A DNA stretch of 54,225 nt from assembly GCA_944326725.1 (NCBI GenBank), contig CALVFA010000049.1:1-54225 (forward strand), in the 5' to 3' direction. The notes under the pieces were generated by a model. That model made no database searches, had not been told where the DNA came from, and saw only the letters and a program-made list of their open reading frames with translations. Position 1 is the stretch's first letter; every line of letters begins with the position of its first letter. The translations under genes and the position numbers were made by a program. This document shows, piece after piece, positions 1 to 8,626 of the stretch. This DNA comes from an uncultured Elusimicrobiales bacterium (lineage in GTDB: Bacteria; Elusimicrobiota; Elusimicrobia; Elusimicrobiales; Elusimicrobiaceae).

Positions 1-102
1 CAGACCGATACCAAGAGCAAAAGCTTATGCAAACTGTTAAGCGGCGGAAAGGAGCCTACTACATGCAGTTATGTGACGGGTGACTGCTGGCTGATTGATT
101 AA
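1..102 (+). CDS. C-terminal end of a type IV pilin-like protein (5' truncated)
   Basis: An open frame enters from the left edge and ends at TAA 100-102, giving 33 residues that end in CWLID. Two or three cysteines lie in a short polar tail (LCKLLSGG, TCSY, DCWLID), similar in style to the tails of the other pilin-like proteins in this window. The N-terminal helix that would prove the family is outside the window, so the pilin call is an inference from composition and from the abundance of such genes here. A strong terminator follows within 10 bases. Confidence 0.5.
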   Translation, partial: QTDTKSKSLCKLLSGGKEPTTCSYVTGDCWLID

Positions 103-110
103 TTTAAATA

Positions 111-136
111 AAACCCCCGCTTTCAAAGCGGGGGTT
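111..136. terminator. Bidirectional intrinsic terminator between the pilin tail and hppA
   Basis: CCCCCGCTTT pairs with AAAGCGGGGG across a one-base centre. The stem is flanked by A-rich sequence on the left and T-rich sequence on the right, so it can end transcription of both converging genes. Confidence 0.85.
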
Positions 137-154
137 TTGTTTTGCTTTAGAAAC

Positions 155-2524
155 TTATTTGTTAGCAGTGAAGTCTTGTGCCGGAGCTTTGCTTTTCAGT
201 ATTGCCCAGGCCAAAATGGCCAACAGCACAATCACACACACCCAGCCTACTTTGCCAAGAGGGGTGTAGTCGTTGTGGTAGTTTACAATAATGGGCGCCA
301 CGATGACCGCCACCATATTGACCACCTTAATCAGCGGGTTGACCGCCGGGCCGGCGGTGTCTTTTAAGGGGTCGCCCACTGTGTCGCCCACCACGCTGGC
401 TTTATGACGCTCGGAGCCTTTGCCGGTGTTGGCGGCAATGTCGGAGGGTTCGTCCTCCACCACTTTTTTGGCGTTATCCCACGCGCCGCCGGAGTTGGCC
501 ATAAACACCGCCAGCAGCTGGCCCGATACGATGATACCAGCCAAGAATCCGCCCAGCGCTTCCACACCCATAGCAAGCCCCACCACAATGGGGGACACAA
601 TGCCCAGTGTAGCCAGCACAATCAGCTCTTTTTGCGCCGCAATGGTGGAAATGCCCACCGCGCGCGTATAATCAGGCTGGGCTTTGCCGTCCAGCACGCC
701 CAGTTTAAACTGCCGGCGCACTTCCAGCACAATCAGGCAGGCTGCGCGGTTGACGGCGTTGATAGCAAACGAAGAGAACAGCCACGGCAGCGCCGCCCCA
801 ATGAGCATACCTACAAATACCGTCGGGTTAGACACTACAATACCCACCTGGGACAAAAGCGCCAGCGCTTTGCTTTCTCCGGCTTTTTGCCAGGCGTCAT
901 TGAGCAAGGTTTGTACATTGCTCACGTCTACCATATATGAGGCAAACAGCGCCACCGCCGCAATAACGGCAGAGCCGATGGCCACGCCTTTTGTGATGGC
1001 TTTGGTGGTGTTGCCCACGCCGTCCAAATCTGCCATAATCTGGCGGGCTTTTTTGGTGTCGGCGTCTTCCTGTCCGTGCCAGGCCATTTCGCCAATGCCG
1101 TTGGCATTGTCTGCAATGGGGCCGAAGGAGTCCATAGCCACGTTGTTGCCCGTCAGCGTCAGCATGCCGATACCGGTCATCGCTACGCCGTAGAGCACAA
1201 AGGTAAAGGACTCCGAAGCGCTCAGCCCGTCAATGGTGCCAAAAATCAATACCGAGCAGAAAATAGCCGCCGCCAGCACAATGGTCGTCCAGACGGCAGA
1301 TTCCATGCCTACCGCCAAACCGGAAAGAATGGTAGTGGCAGAACCTGTCGTGGTGGCTTTTTTCACTTCCTGTACGGGTTTTTTGTCCGTACCGGTAAAA
1401 TATTCCGTCAGGCGGTCGATGCTGATAGCCAGCAGAATACCGATGGTGGTTACCGCAAAGGAGCGCCACCAGCCGCCGGGCACTTGGTCCATATAGAAAT
1501 AGGCCAGCGCGCCGAAAATGAGAATGGAAATGACCGCAGAAATACTGTAGCCTTTGAAAATGGCCTTCATTGCGTTTCCGGCGGTGCGGTTGGAATCTTT
1601 TACCGCATAAGTGCCGATAATGGAGCAAAGCACCCCAATGCCGCGCACCAAAAGCGGATAGACAATCCATTCGTGATGTCCAGTAATGCGCCAGAGCGAA
1701 ATGCCCAAAATCAAACCCGACACAATGGTTACTTCATAGGATTCAAAGATATCGGCCGCCATACCGGCGCAGTCGCCCACGTTGTCGCCCACCAGGTCCG
1801 CCACTACGGCGGGGTTGCGCGGGTCATCTTCGGGAATGCCGGCTTCCACTTTGCCCACCAGGTCGGCGCCTACGTCAGCGGCTTTGGTGTAAATGCCGCC
1901 GCCTACGCGCATAAACAAGGCCAGCAACGTACCGCCAAAGCCAAACCCCAGCAAAGCGTCCGGCGCGGCAATACCGAAAATGATAAAGATGAGGGTACCG
2001 CCCAAAAGGCCCAGACCGTCGGTCAACATGCCGGTTACGGTACCGGCACGGTAAGCGATTTTCAGCGCGTCGCCAAAGCTGCGTTTGGAAGCCGCCGCCA
2101 CGCGTACGTTGGCGTCTACTGCTATGCGCATACCCAGCTGGCCTACTAGCAGAGAGAACACCGCCCCCAACACAAATGCGCCTGCACGCCCAAAGGCGGC
2201 AATGAGTTTAATGGTGTCCGGCGCCAGCCCGGCAAAACGTTCCGACGCGTCGTGCGAAACGGGCACAATGTACACCGAGAGGAACAGACACACCGTCAGC
2301 AGCCCAATCAGCGGCAAAATGGTTTTCAGCTGCCTTTTTAAATAGGCGTTGGCGCCTTCTTTAATGGCCGTCCACACTTTAAGCATAGCCGGCGTGCCGG
2401 TATCTTCACCCAGTACCTGGTTACGCAAAAACAAGGCGTATAAAAGCCCCAGCACCGCAATAAACAGTACGCCAAAAAGCGCATACTGTTCAAATGGGCG
2501 CAGGGAGGAAATTCCATACCACAT
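155..2524 (-). CDS. hppA: Membrane-bound K+-independent H+-translocating pyrophosphatase
   Basis: 789-residue multi-spanning inner-membrane protein that couples hydrolysis of pyrophosphate to ion pumping. Family signatures are complete: the substrate-site stretch DVGADLVGKVEAGIPEDDP followed by VGDNVGDCAG, then DSFGPIADNANGIGEM, SGGAWDNAKK and VVGDTVGDPLKDTAGPAVNP. The segment GNTTKAITKG has Lys and Thr at the two positions that separate K+-independent from K+-dependent enzymes. Known Na+-pumping members are K+-dependent, so a proton pump is inferred. The start chosen is the ATG followed by WYGISSL, because AAGGAGG lies six bases upstream. The frame stays open 12 codons further but has no ribosome site there. 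Single-gene unit with the terminator at 111-136. Confidence 0.95.
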   Translation of the reverse strand: MWYGISSLRPFEQYALFGVLFIAVLGLLYALFLRNQVLGEDTGTPAMLKVWTAIKEGANAYLKRQLKTILPLIGLLTVCLFLSVYIVPVSHDASERFAGLAPDTIKLIAAFGRAGAFVLGAVFSLLVGQLGMRIAVDANVRVAAASKRSFGDALKIAYRAGTVTGMLTDGLGLLGGTLIFIIFGIAAPDALLGFGFGGTLLALFMRVGGGIYTKAADVGADLVGKVEAGIPEDDPRNPAVVADLVGDNVGDCAGMAADIFESYEVTIVSGLILGISLWRITGHHEWIVYPLLVRGIGVLCSIIGTYAVKDSNRTAGNAMKAIFKGYSISAVISILIFGALAYFYMDQVPGGWWRSFAVTTIGILLAISIDRLTEYFTGTDKKPVQEVKKATTTGSATTILSGLAVGMESAVWTTIVLAAAIFCSVLIFGTIDGLSASESFTFVLYGVAMTGIGMLTLTGNNVAMDSFGPIADNANGIGEMAWHGQEDADTKKARQIMADLDGVGNTTKAITKGVAIGSAVIAAVALFASYMVDVSNVQTLLNDAWQKAGESKALALLSQVGIVVSNPTVFVGMLIGAALPWLFSSFAINAVNRAACLIVLEVRRQFKLGVLDGKAQPDYTRAVGISTIAAQKELIVLATLGIVSPIVVGLAMGVEALGGFLAGIIVSGQLLAVFMANSGGAWDNAKKVVEDEPSDIAANTGKGSERHKASVVGDTVGDPLKDTAGPAVNPLIKVVNMVAVIVAPIIVNYHNDYTPLGKVGWVCVIVLLAILAWAILKSKAPAQDFTANK

Positions 2525-2660
2525 GCAAAGCCTCCTTAAAATAAAAAACATCCCCTCCATTATAGTATAAACGGACGCGTTCGGTGCAGTAAATCAATGC
2601 GGGCCAGACTCTTATGTTTGGAAAAAAGCAATTTTATATAATGAAACAACGGGAGCGTAT

Positions 2661-3704
2661 ATGCGTTTTCAAAAAATGATTATCTTGCTGGTATGTGTTG
2701 GCTGGGCACTAGGGGCGGCCGCACAGGGGCTGCGCTACGGGTGGAGCAGTTTAAAAAAGTTGGAAACCTCCGCCCAAGAAGGCAAGCCTACCGCCCAGGC
2801 GGACCTGGCACAGTATTATTTGCTTTCGGAACAATATGACCAGGCGTTTGCGTGGTTTAAAAAAGCCGCACATAACGGCGAGGCGGAGGGGTTTTACGGC
2901 CTGGGGCTTTGCTATGAAAACGGCTGGTGCGGCGTAGAGAAAAACCTGAAAAAAGCTTTCCGATTTTATCAAAAAGCCGCACGCAAAAACAGCCCTGGTG
3001 GCCTGTATAAAACGGCTTTATTTTTGCACGACGGCACCGCGGGCAAAGCCCAGCCCAAAAAAGCGCTTGCCTATATGCAGCGCGCCGCTGAAAAAGGCAG
3101 CACAAGTGCCCAGCATTTTTTGGCGCTCTCTTATACGGAAGGAGAAACACAGGGGATTACGCAGGACTACCAAAAGGCGGCTTATTACTGGCAGAAACTG
3201 GCTGAAAAAGCGGACCCGACGGCTTGTTTTAATCTGGGGTATTTGTACTATTACGGCTATGGCGTGCCGAAGGATTTGCGCCGCGCTTTTGAATGGGATT
3301 TATGCGCCGCCCAAGGCGGGCTGGCGGAAGGGCAATTTCAAGTGGGGCAGGCTTATTTAAATGCAGAGGGCGTGGCGGCGGACGGCGCCCAAGGCCTGCA
3401 GTGGCTGCAAAAAGCCGCCGCGCAAGGTTACGGCCCTGCTTTGGAAAAATTAAAATCCGTTTCTTATTATGTTTATCAGGGGCCGGACGTGGAGCAGGAG
3501 ACTACGGGCCGCGTAAGCAGCATAGAGGAGCTAAAAGAACGCGCCGAAGCGGGGGAAGCGGCGGCCCAATATTTGTATGGCAGTTTGTGCCAAGAGAAAC
3601 TGCGCCCCGCAGGGCAAGAGTGCGACCCGGTGTTTTGGTATCAAAAGGCCGCCGCGCAAGGGCTGCCTGCCGCGCAGGATAAATTAAAGGATAGCTCTAA
3701 GTAG
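2661..3704 (+). CDS. Secreted Sel1-repeat (SLR/TPR-like) protein
   Basis: 347 residues. A signal peptide (MRFQKMIILLVCVGWALGAAAQ) is followed by at least six Sel1-like repeats with the pattern A..LG..Y..G.GV..D..KA..W..KAA..G, for example LGLCYENGWCGVEKNLKKAF and LGYLYYYGYGVPKDLRRAFE. Such repeats build a helical solenoid that usually mediates protein-protein contacts. An export to the periplasm or cell surface is inferred from the leader. No catalytic motif is visible. A weak ribosome site, GGGAG, lies five bases before the ATG. It is divergent from hppA and stands alone. The partner cannot be deduced. Confidence 0.88.
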   Translation: MRFQKMIILLVCVGWALGAAAQGLRYGWSSLKKLETSAQEGKPTAQADLAQYYLLSEQYDQAFAWFKKAAHNGEAEGFYGLGLCYENGWCGVEKNLKKAFRFYQKAARKNSPGGLYKTALFLHDGTAGKAQPKKALAYMQRAAEKGSTSAQHFLALSYTEGETQGITQDYQKAAYYWQKLAEKADPTACFNLGYLYYYGYGVPKDLRRAFEWDLCAAQGGLAEGQFQVGQAYLNAEGVAADGAQGLQWLQKAAAQGYGPALEKLKSVSYYVYQGPDVEQETTGRVSSIEELKERAEAGEAAAQYLYGSLCQEKLRPAGQECDPVFWYQKAAAQGLPAAQDKLKDSSK

Positions 3705-3806
3705 TCTTGAGCTCTGCACGCAAAAAGGGTTTAACCGGCGGGCACGCCCCGTTTTGATAGGTGCTTTGCCCGTGTGGAGAGAAATAAAAAAGGAAAACTT
3801 TTCTAA

Positions 3807-3832
3807 GCGGGCCCGTTGGGTCCGCCTTTTTA
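3807..3832 (+). terminator. Intrinsic terminator downstream of the Sel1-repeat gene
   Basis: The hairpin GCGG-G-CCC/GGG-T-CCGC with a 3-base loop is followed by CTTTTTAT. The 289 bases between the Sel1-repeat gene and the surface antigen gene hold this hairpin, the one at 3965-3984 and nothing else I recognise. Confidence 0.65.
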
Positions 3833-3964
3833 TAACTTTCTTTTACCATAAACTTTGGGTGTGAGTTTGAGCCTGCAGAGGAAAATTCTTACCAAAACGG
3901 CGTTTTTTACAAGCAGGTTGACGCGGGGCCAATCAAACAAAGCGGGAATTGGGAAATACAATAA

Positions 3965-3984
3965 CCCCGGGCACGAGCCTGGGG
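3965..3984 (-). terminator. Intrinsic terminator of the surface antigen gene
   Basis: The stem CCCCGGGC/GCCTGGGG with the loop ACGA sits just beyond the stop of the minus-strand gene at 3994. On the minus strand it is followed by TTATTGTATTT, a mediocre U-tract. Confidence 0.6.
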
Positions 3985-3993
3985 AATTTTATT

Positions 3994-5286
3994 TTAAAAA
4001 GAGCCGCCTAATACAAAGGCCACCATATTGCTGCTGTCGCTTAAATTGCGGGTGTAGTTGATGCCCAGCGGAAACGGAAAGCGCCAGAATTTGTAGGCCA
4101 GCGTGGCTCCGGCGCCGCTGTGGTCGCGGTAAGCGCCGCCGGCGTATACATAGGCCAGCTCATAAAAGGGTTGTAAAGACAAAAGCCCGGTGTTGTTTCG
4201 CAGCAGATAATACAGAAAAGACACCGTGGCTCCGGCGCCGCGGCTGCCGCGTATTAAACGGCGGTAGCGGCCCTGCCCGCCCAGCAAATCGGTGGAGAGT
4301 ATTTGGTCTGAGAAAGGCGAGCTGTACGAGTCTTGGGCTTTAAGCTGCAGGAAAAATATATTGTGGCTTCGGGTTTCGGTTTGCCACAGGGCGGTGGCGG
4401 AAAGTTTGGTAATGTCATAATCGGCCCCGCTCCATTTGCCGCCTAAGGTAAAAGAAAGGTCCGCTGCATAGGCGTATTGCGGTGCTGGCAGGTCGGCCAG
4501 CATTTTCTTTTTGTCGGAAAGACCAAACCCAAACAACGCCCCCATGCCGGAAGAGGTGCGTATATTGCGCCGGTAGGACACGCCGGCGGTCCATTGGTTG
4601 TGGTTGCCGGCGTCTACAGGGGTGCTGTAGGACACATGCTTAAACTCCGGCGAGAGAAATAAATTAAAATCCCCCAGTGTGCGGGCGTAAAGCAGGCGCA
4701 GTTTATAGTCGCGCATATCCCATTGGTAAAGCGGGTCCCCGTATTCGTCTTTGTCTTTGGCTACACTAAATACGCCGTAGGTGTTGGACCAAAAATCATC
4801 ATAAAAACGCTGTTCGGTGTCCAGTTTAGTAAAACTAATGAGAAAAAAATTGTCCAGCGCGCTAATCCCACCGGAAAAAGAATAGCCGTCGCTGCTGATG
4901 CCGGCGGTGGCAAAGGCAGTTTCTCCTTTTTTAAAAAAATTGCCTTCAAAAAGGGAGAGGAAAAATACGTCTTTGTCCCCGGAAGAAAAGAAAGTGAGGG
5001 GGAAAAAATAATATCCGTCCTGGGCATTGATGGAAATGTCCACCTGCCCGTCTTTCGGAACGGCGCTGAAGTCCAGCTTTTTAAACAGGCGCATATCGTG
5101 CAGTTTGTCTTGCGCTTCTTCAAACAGGCGGGGGGTAAAGAGGTCCCCTTTTTTAAGCGGAAATTTACGCGCTACCACCGCGGGGTCTATGCGGGTGGTG
5201 GCAATATGTATGTCGCCTACGGTTTGGGGCTGTGCCTGTAGCGTGGCGGCGCACAAAAGCAGGATAAAGCAAAATACTTTTTTCAT
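3994..5286 (-). CDS. BamA/TamA-type outer-membrane surface antigen with a single short POTRA-like region
   Basis: 430 residues. A signal peptide (MKKVFCFILLLCAATLQAQ) is followed by a POTRA-like segment at about residues 22-95 (VGDIHIATTRIDP, PLKKGDLFTPRLFEEAQDKL, GQVDISINAQDG). The remainder alternates aromatic and polar residues as a beta-barrel does and ends in LGGSF, with a C-terminal Phe typical of outer-membrane barrels. BamA and TamA have more POTRA domains and are longer, so this is a small relative, not the main assembly protein. A role in outer-membrane protein insertion or secretion is inferred only from the family. AGGA lies close to the ATG. Confidence 0.75.
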   Translation of the reverse strand: MKKVFCFILLLCAATLQAQPQTVGDIHIATTRIDPAVVARKFPLKKGDLFTPRLFEEAQDKLHDMRLFKKLDFSAVPKDGQVDISINAQDGYYFFPLTFFSSGDKDVFFLSLFEGNFFKKGETAFATAGISSDGYSFSGGISALDNFFLISFTKLDTEQRFYDDFWSNTYGVFSVAKDKDEYGDPLYQWDMRDYKLRLLYARTLGDFNLFLSPEFKHVSYSTPVDAGNHNQWTAGVSYRRNIRTSSGMGALFGFGLSDKKKMLADLPAPQYAYAADLSFTLGGKWSGADYDITKLSATALWQTETRSHNIFFLQLKAQDSYSSPFSDQILSTDLLGGQGRYRRLIRGSRGAGATVSFLYYLLRNNTGLLSLQPFYELAYVYAGGAYRDHSGAGATLAYKFWRFPFPLGINYTRNLSDSSNMVAFVLGGSF

Positions 5287-5353
5287 TTCCTGTAAATTAT
5301 AACTTTTTAGGGGGCTTACACGTCGGCGGCTTTTGGATTAGGCGTTTGGGGCG

Positions 5354-5382
5354 TTGCGGCGGGCGGCGGTTTTGTCTATAAT
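5354..5382 (+). promoter_or_regulatory. Sigma-70-like promoter of the dCMP deaminase gene
   Basis: TTGCGG, a 17-base spacer and TATAAT. The -10 box is perfect. A leader of about 55 bases runs to the GGGAGG ribosome site and ATG at 5446. Confidence 0.6.
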
Positions 5383-5445
5383 ATGTAAAACATTTTCACT
5401 TGCACCTTAGAGAAAACCAGGCGCAAATAAAACGCGGGAGGGACT

Positions 5446-5934
5446 ATGTCTAGACGTGATAAAACAAATTATTATTTAGATCTGGCTGATGTGGTGTCCC
5501 AGCGCGGCACATGTTTGCGCCGCCGGTATGGGGCGGTTATCGTAAAAAATGACGAAGTGATATCCACCGGCTATGTAGGCGCGCCGCGCGGGCGTAAAAA
5601 CTGCAGCGATTTGGGTTATTGCATACGCCAACAGCTCAATATTCCGCGCGGGGAACGCTACGAGCTGTGCCGCAGCGTGCACGCGGAAGCCAACGCCATT
5701 ATCAGCGCGCCGCGCGATAAAATGCTGGGGGCCACGCTTTATCTTTCCGGGCGGGAAGTGGACAGCGGCGAATATATCCAAAAATCAAACAGCTGTTCCA
5801 TGTGCAAACGCATGATTATCAATGCCGGCATTAAAAACGTCATCGTGCGCGATACGCACGATGAATACCGCGAAATTGACGTGCAAGAGTGGATAGACAA
5901 CGACGAGTCTTTGCAAGGCCAGCGCGGCTATTAA
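5446..5934 (+). CDS. dCMP deaminase family protein (ComEB-like)
   Basis: 162 residues of the zinc-dependent cytidine/deoxycytidylate deaminase fold, which would convert dCMP to dUMP for thymidylate synthesis. Visible signatures are the zinc and proton-shuttle motif HAEANAI at about residue 87 and the second zinc motif SCSMCKR at about 120. The family's PC..C is replaced here by SC..C, with both cysteines kept. The N-terminal RRYGAVIVKND and GYVGAPRG are typical of dCMP deaminases rather than cytidine deaminases. A good ribosome site, GGGAGG, lies upstream. The gene stands alone between a perfect -10 promoter and a strong terminator and is the last clear backbone gene before the AT-rich island. 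Confidence 0.88.
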   Translation: MSRRDKTNYYLDLADVVSQRGTCLRRRYGAVIVKNDEVISTGYVGAPRGRKNCSDLGYCIRQQLNIPRGERYELCRSVHAEANAIISAPRDKMLGATLYLSGREVDSGEYIQKSNSCSMCKRMIINAGIKNVIVRDTHDEYREIDVQEWIDNDESLQGQRGY

Positions 5935-5955
5935 AAAGGGTTTGCCCTTTATTTC

Positions 5956-5981
5956 CGCCCCGCTGGCAGCGGGGCGTTTTT
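5956..5981 (+). terminator. Intrinsic terminator of the deaminase gene
   Basis: CGCCCCGCT pairs with AGCGGGGCG across GGC, followed by TTTTTAT. Confidence 0.9.
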
Positions 5982-6002
5982 ATGAAATGGTAGAAATAAA
6001 AA

Positions 6003-6020
6003 ACCCGCCTTTGGGCGGGT
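6003..6020. terminator. Second terminator hairpin at the left edge of the island
   Basis: ACCCGCC/GGCGGGT is preceded by a run of A and followed by ATTAATTAA. The A-run makes it better suited to stop transcription leaving the island on the minus strand. Base composition turns AT-rich immediately after it. Confidence 0.6.
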
Positions 6021-6069
6021 ATTAATTAAATGGCGGTGCTTTTAGTTTTCCTAGCACTATGCTGATTTT

Positions 6070-6495
6070 CAAACAGGCAGTAAACAGGCAAAAAATGGCC
6101 CTTTTTTCTTTCCAAAGCGGCAATAAAGCGGCAAAAAGTGCTAGTTTTTTTGTTTTGCCAAAGCGGTAATAAAGCGGTAAAAAATGGCAGTTTTTTTGGA
6201 ACTCAAAGCGGTAGAAAAGCGGTTGAAAATAGCATTTTTTAATAAATTTGAAGCGGGGAGAAAGCGGCGAGAATTGATACTTTGCAAAGCGACGATAAAG
6301 CGAGGAAAAATACTTTCAAACAGGCAACAAACAAGTGAGAATGCACATTTTATTCCCTGTTAAACAGGGAAAATACAGGGAAAATTAAGAAAATTGTTTT
6401 AAATTTTAAAGGTTTTTCGTACTAACATCCAATATAAATTCACCCAATTCCCTACAACCCGGAACAGGGAACAAGCAGGGAATTTATTTGTGTAA
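6070..6495 (+). repeat. Array of about nine degenerate paired direct repeats (doublets)
   Basis: Each unit is a doublet of a roughly 11-bp word such as AAAGCGGTAAT-AAAGCGGTAAA. In the first four units it is followed by an A-tract, five to six bases and a T-tract. Units begin near 6070, 6113, 6159, 6204, 6250, 6285, 6317, 6361 and 6461, so most steps are 43-46 bp, with two shorter and one long. The two halves of one unit often resemble each other more than they resemble other units: AAACAGGCA twice in unit 1, AAAGCGGCA in unit 2, AAAGCGGTA in unit 3, ACAGGGAA in unit 8. No credible reading frame crosses the array. Protein-binding iterons, a partition or attachment region are possible readings. 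From the array to 6600 the sequence is AT-rich and otherwise featureless. Confidence 0.7.
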
Positions 6496-6610
6496 TTGGC
6501 AAAAATGACACGTCGAAATATATCAATAATCTAAACAAGCCCATTTATCTATTGATTTTTTTCAATAAATTGTTAAAATACTATCTAAATTACTATTTAT
6601 TATATTTTAA

Positions 6611-6642
6611 TTGACAAAAATAGCAAAAAAATGATATATATT
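6611..6642 (+). promoter_or_regulatory. Promoter of the AbiL-like operon
   Basis: A perfect TTGACA at 6611-6616 is followed after 16-18 bases by GATATA/TATATA. The ribosome site GGGAGG lies at about 6664-6669, ahead of ATG 6675. Confidence 0.65.
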
Positions 6643-6674
6643 ATATTAAATCTATTGTTTTTTGGGAGGGAAAC

Positions 6675-7889
6675 ATGATTTTAAACTTTGTTGTGGAAAA
6701 CTTTATGAGCATAAAAGAGGCTCAACAGATATCTTTTCAAGTTACTAAAAAAGATAAACTTAATGATTCTGTCCGTGCGTATAATAGCCAATTCTGTAAC
6801 ACCATAATGGCTGTTTTGGGAAATAATGCATCAGGAAAGACAAATGCACTAAAAGCTTTATCTTTTTTGTTGTGGTTTGTGAAACATTCTTATCACTATA
6901 ATGATTCTCTAACCTCAATGGTTGTACCACATGCTCTGTCTCGGGATAAGGTGTCTAAATTTGAATTAGAGTTCGAAAAGAATGGAGTAGAGTACGTCTA
7001 TAAGTTGCATCTTACCAATGAATACGTGGAGTATGAGTCTCTTGGAACAAAACGTTCGCCAAGAAGTACCTGCCTGTATGAAATTCAACGACAGGGAGAT
7101 GGTTTACATTTGACTAAATGGAACACTAAAATGGGCAAATTAAATGCAAGCGATAAAGATCGATTTTTGAAGATGCCAAGGCCTTGTGCTTTCTTTTCAT
7201 TTTTATTGGGTACGGGTTATATTGATGCTTCTTTCCCTCAACTGAAGCCTTTATATTCTTATGATACTAATGTCGGCCCCATCGGGAAAGGCACAGAAGA
7301 TCATTTTCAGATTGTTTTGAGAGAATCGGCATCTTTAAAAAACGATGAAAAACAAAGAAACAAAATTGAACGATTTTTATCGGAGTGTGATTTAGGTTTT
7401 TTTGGATTTTCGTTCCAAAAAGGTGTTATTGAAAAATCGCCAAATGAAAAACAGGAAATAGATATTTTAAGTATTAAGCATATAGCTGATAAGAGAGCTT
7501 TTATTCTATCTTTGATACAGGAATCTAATGGAACACAAAAACTTATACGGCTATTGGATCGTGTATTTAAGATTTTAGATAGGGGTGGGATTTTGGTATT
7601 TGATGAAATAGAGGATGCGCTCCATCCTGTCTTCGTATGTAAAATCATCAATATGTTTAAATCAATGGAAGTAAACCCGAATAATGCTCAATTATTATTT
7701 ACTACTCATTCCCCACTATTATTAGAAGAGTGTACGAAAACACAAATCTATTTGGTAGAGAAAAATCAACAGCTCGTTTCGGAATTATTTCGCCTGGATG
7801 AAGTAGAGGGGGTTCGTAACTGTGATAATTTTTGTGCCAAATATTTGGCTGGAACATATGGGGGGGTTCCGAAAGGGCGGTGGTTATAA
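6675..7889 (+). CDS. AAA/ABC-type ATPase, AbiLi/RloA-like, of a putative phage-defence pair
   Basis: 404 residues of the OLD/SMC-like ATP-binding cassette type (AAA_15/AAA_21). The N-terminus LNFVVENFMSIKEAQQISF is the usual first strand pair. Walker A is GNNASGKT at residues 49-56, Walker B is ILVFDEIEDALHP at about 305-318, and the switch His is in LLFTTHSPLLLEE. Immediately downstream is an RloB-like gene whose ATG overlaps this stop by one base (TAATG), so the two are translationally coupled. ATPase plus RloB-like protein is the arrangement of the AbiL abortive-infection system and of the RloA/RloB genes found in restriction loci. The PARIS system also uses an AAA ATPase, but its partner belongs to a different (DUF4435) family. 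Base composition is AT-rich, unlike the backbone. Confidence 0.85.
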   Translation: MILNFVVENFMSIKEAQQISFQVTKKDKLNDSVRAYNSQFCNTIMAVLGNNASGKTNALKALSFLLWFVKHSYHYNDSLTSMVVPHALSRDKVSKFELEFEKNGVEYVYKLHLTNEYVEYESLGTKRSPRSTCLYEIQRQGDGLHLTKWNTKMGKLNASDKDRFLKMPRPCAFFSFLLGTGYIDASFPQLKPLYSYDTNVGPIGKGTEDHFQIVLRESASLKNDEKQRNKIERFLSECDLGFFGFSFQKGVIEKSPNEKQEIDILSIKHIADKRAFILSLIQESNGTQKLIRLLDRVFKILDRGGILVFDEIEDALHPVFVCKIINMFKSMEVNPNNAQLLFTTHSPLLLEECTKTQIYLVEKNQQLVSELFRLDEVEGVRNCDNFCAKYLAGTYGGVPKGRWL

Positions 7890-8482
7890 TGGCAAAACGC
7901 AAACGTAAACAAAAAACAACAGTTTTACTCGTTAGAGAGGGAGAACGGAGAGAGCAATTGTTTTATGAGCGCTTATATGAATGTTGCCAACCCGAACAAA
8001 ATGGTGTCCATATAAGTACGGCTCCGGAACATGGTGGAACGGCTAATTCCATATTATCGATAGCTCTCAAAAGGAGACATTCCAGGGATAGAGTTTATGC
8101 TTGGTTTGATGCTGATAGTAAGCTTTCTAAAGAAATACGGGATAGTCTAGCAGACGCTTGGGATATAGAGGAAGGGTTTAATTCAGCCGTTCCCGATGAA
8201 AATTTACAATTTCAATACAATACCCAAATGCGCAATCCAATACTTATTGTGTCAGCACCGGTTTCCTGTGACGGTTTTTTAGTGGAATTATTGGGAAATG
8301 TAAAAATTACGTCAAAACATAAGACGGCTCATTGTAAAAATGCTTTTGATAGTTTAATAGGCGGTAATGACAAAGAAAAAGAAAGGATTTATTATCAAAA
8401 GAATCTCAATAGACAAAAATTACAAAAACTAAGGGCTAATAATAGAATTCTCGATTTATTAATGTCGATGTTTGAGTCATAA
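7889..8482 (+). CDS. RloB-like (AbiLii-like) putative effector nuclease
   Basis: 197 residues. A basic start (MAKRKRKQKTTVLL) leads into VREGERREQLFYERL, which matches the conserved acidic first motif of RloB proteins (C/REGE.TE..YF). A later acidic motif, YAWFDADSK, matches the second metal-site motif of this Toprim-like fold. A third landmark, APVSCDGFLVELLG, corresponds to the usual SNPCFE.WLL region. The family is proposed to be the nuclease or toxic arm released by the partner ATPase. That role is inference from AbiL. The start is taken at the ATG inside TAATG, which fits the normal length of about 200 residues. The frame is open 19 codons further upstream inside the ATPase gene. Confidence 0.8.
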   Translation: MAKRKRKQKTTVLLVREGERREQLFYERLYECCQPEQNGVHISTAPEHGGTANSILSIALKRRHSRDRVYAWFDADSKLSKEIRDSLADAWDIEEGFNSAVPDENLQFQYNTQMRNPILIVSAPVSCDGFLVELLGNVKITSKHKTAHCKNAFDSLIGGNDKEKERIYYQKNLNRQKLQKLRANNRILDLLMSMFES

Positions 8483-8626
8483 GTTATATTTTATATTTGA
8501 GGGTGTCGTGTAATCTGCGTGGGGCGTTGGGAGGAAACTAGTAGTCAAAACAAATTATCCTTTTTTAACAGATGTGTATTCCTGCTAGAGATCAGTATTA
8601 GAAAAAGTAAATAGGAAGGAGTGAAT

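Noticed and set aside
1076-2149. 357-codon plus-strand open frame opposite hppA
   Set aside because: Antisense shadow of a highly conserved pyrophosphatase; His/Gln/Arg-rich composition typical of shadows.
6070-6495. CRISPR array
   Set aside because: Units are degenerate, have no constant repeat with unique spacers of fixed size, and there are no cas genes.
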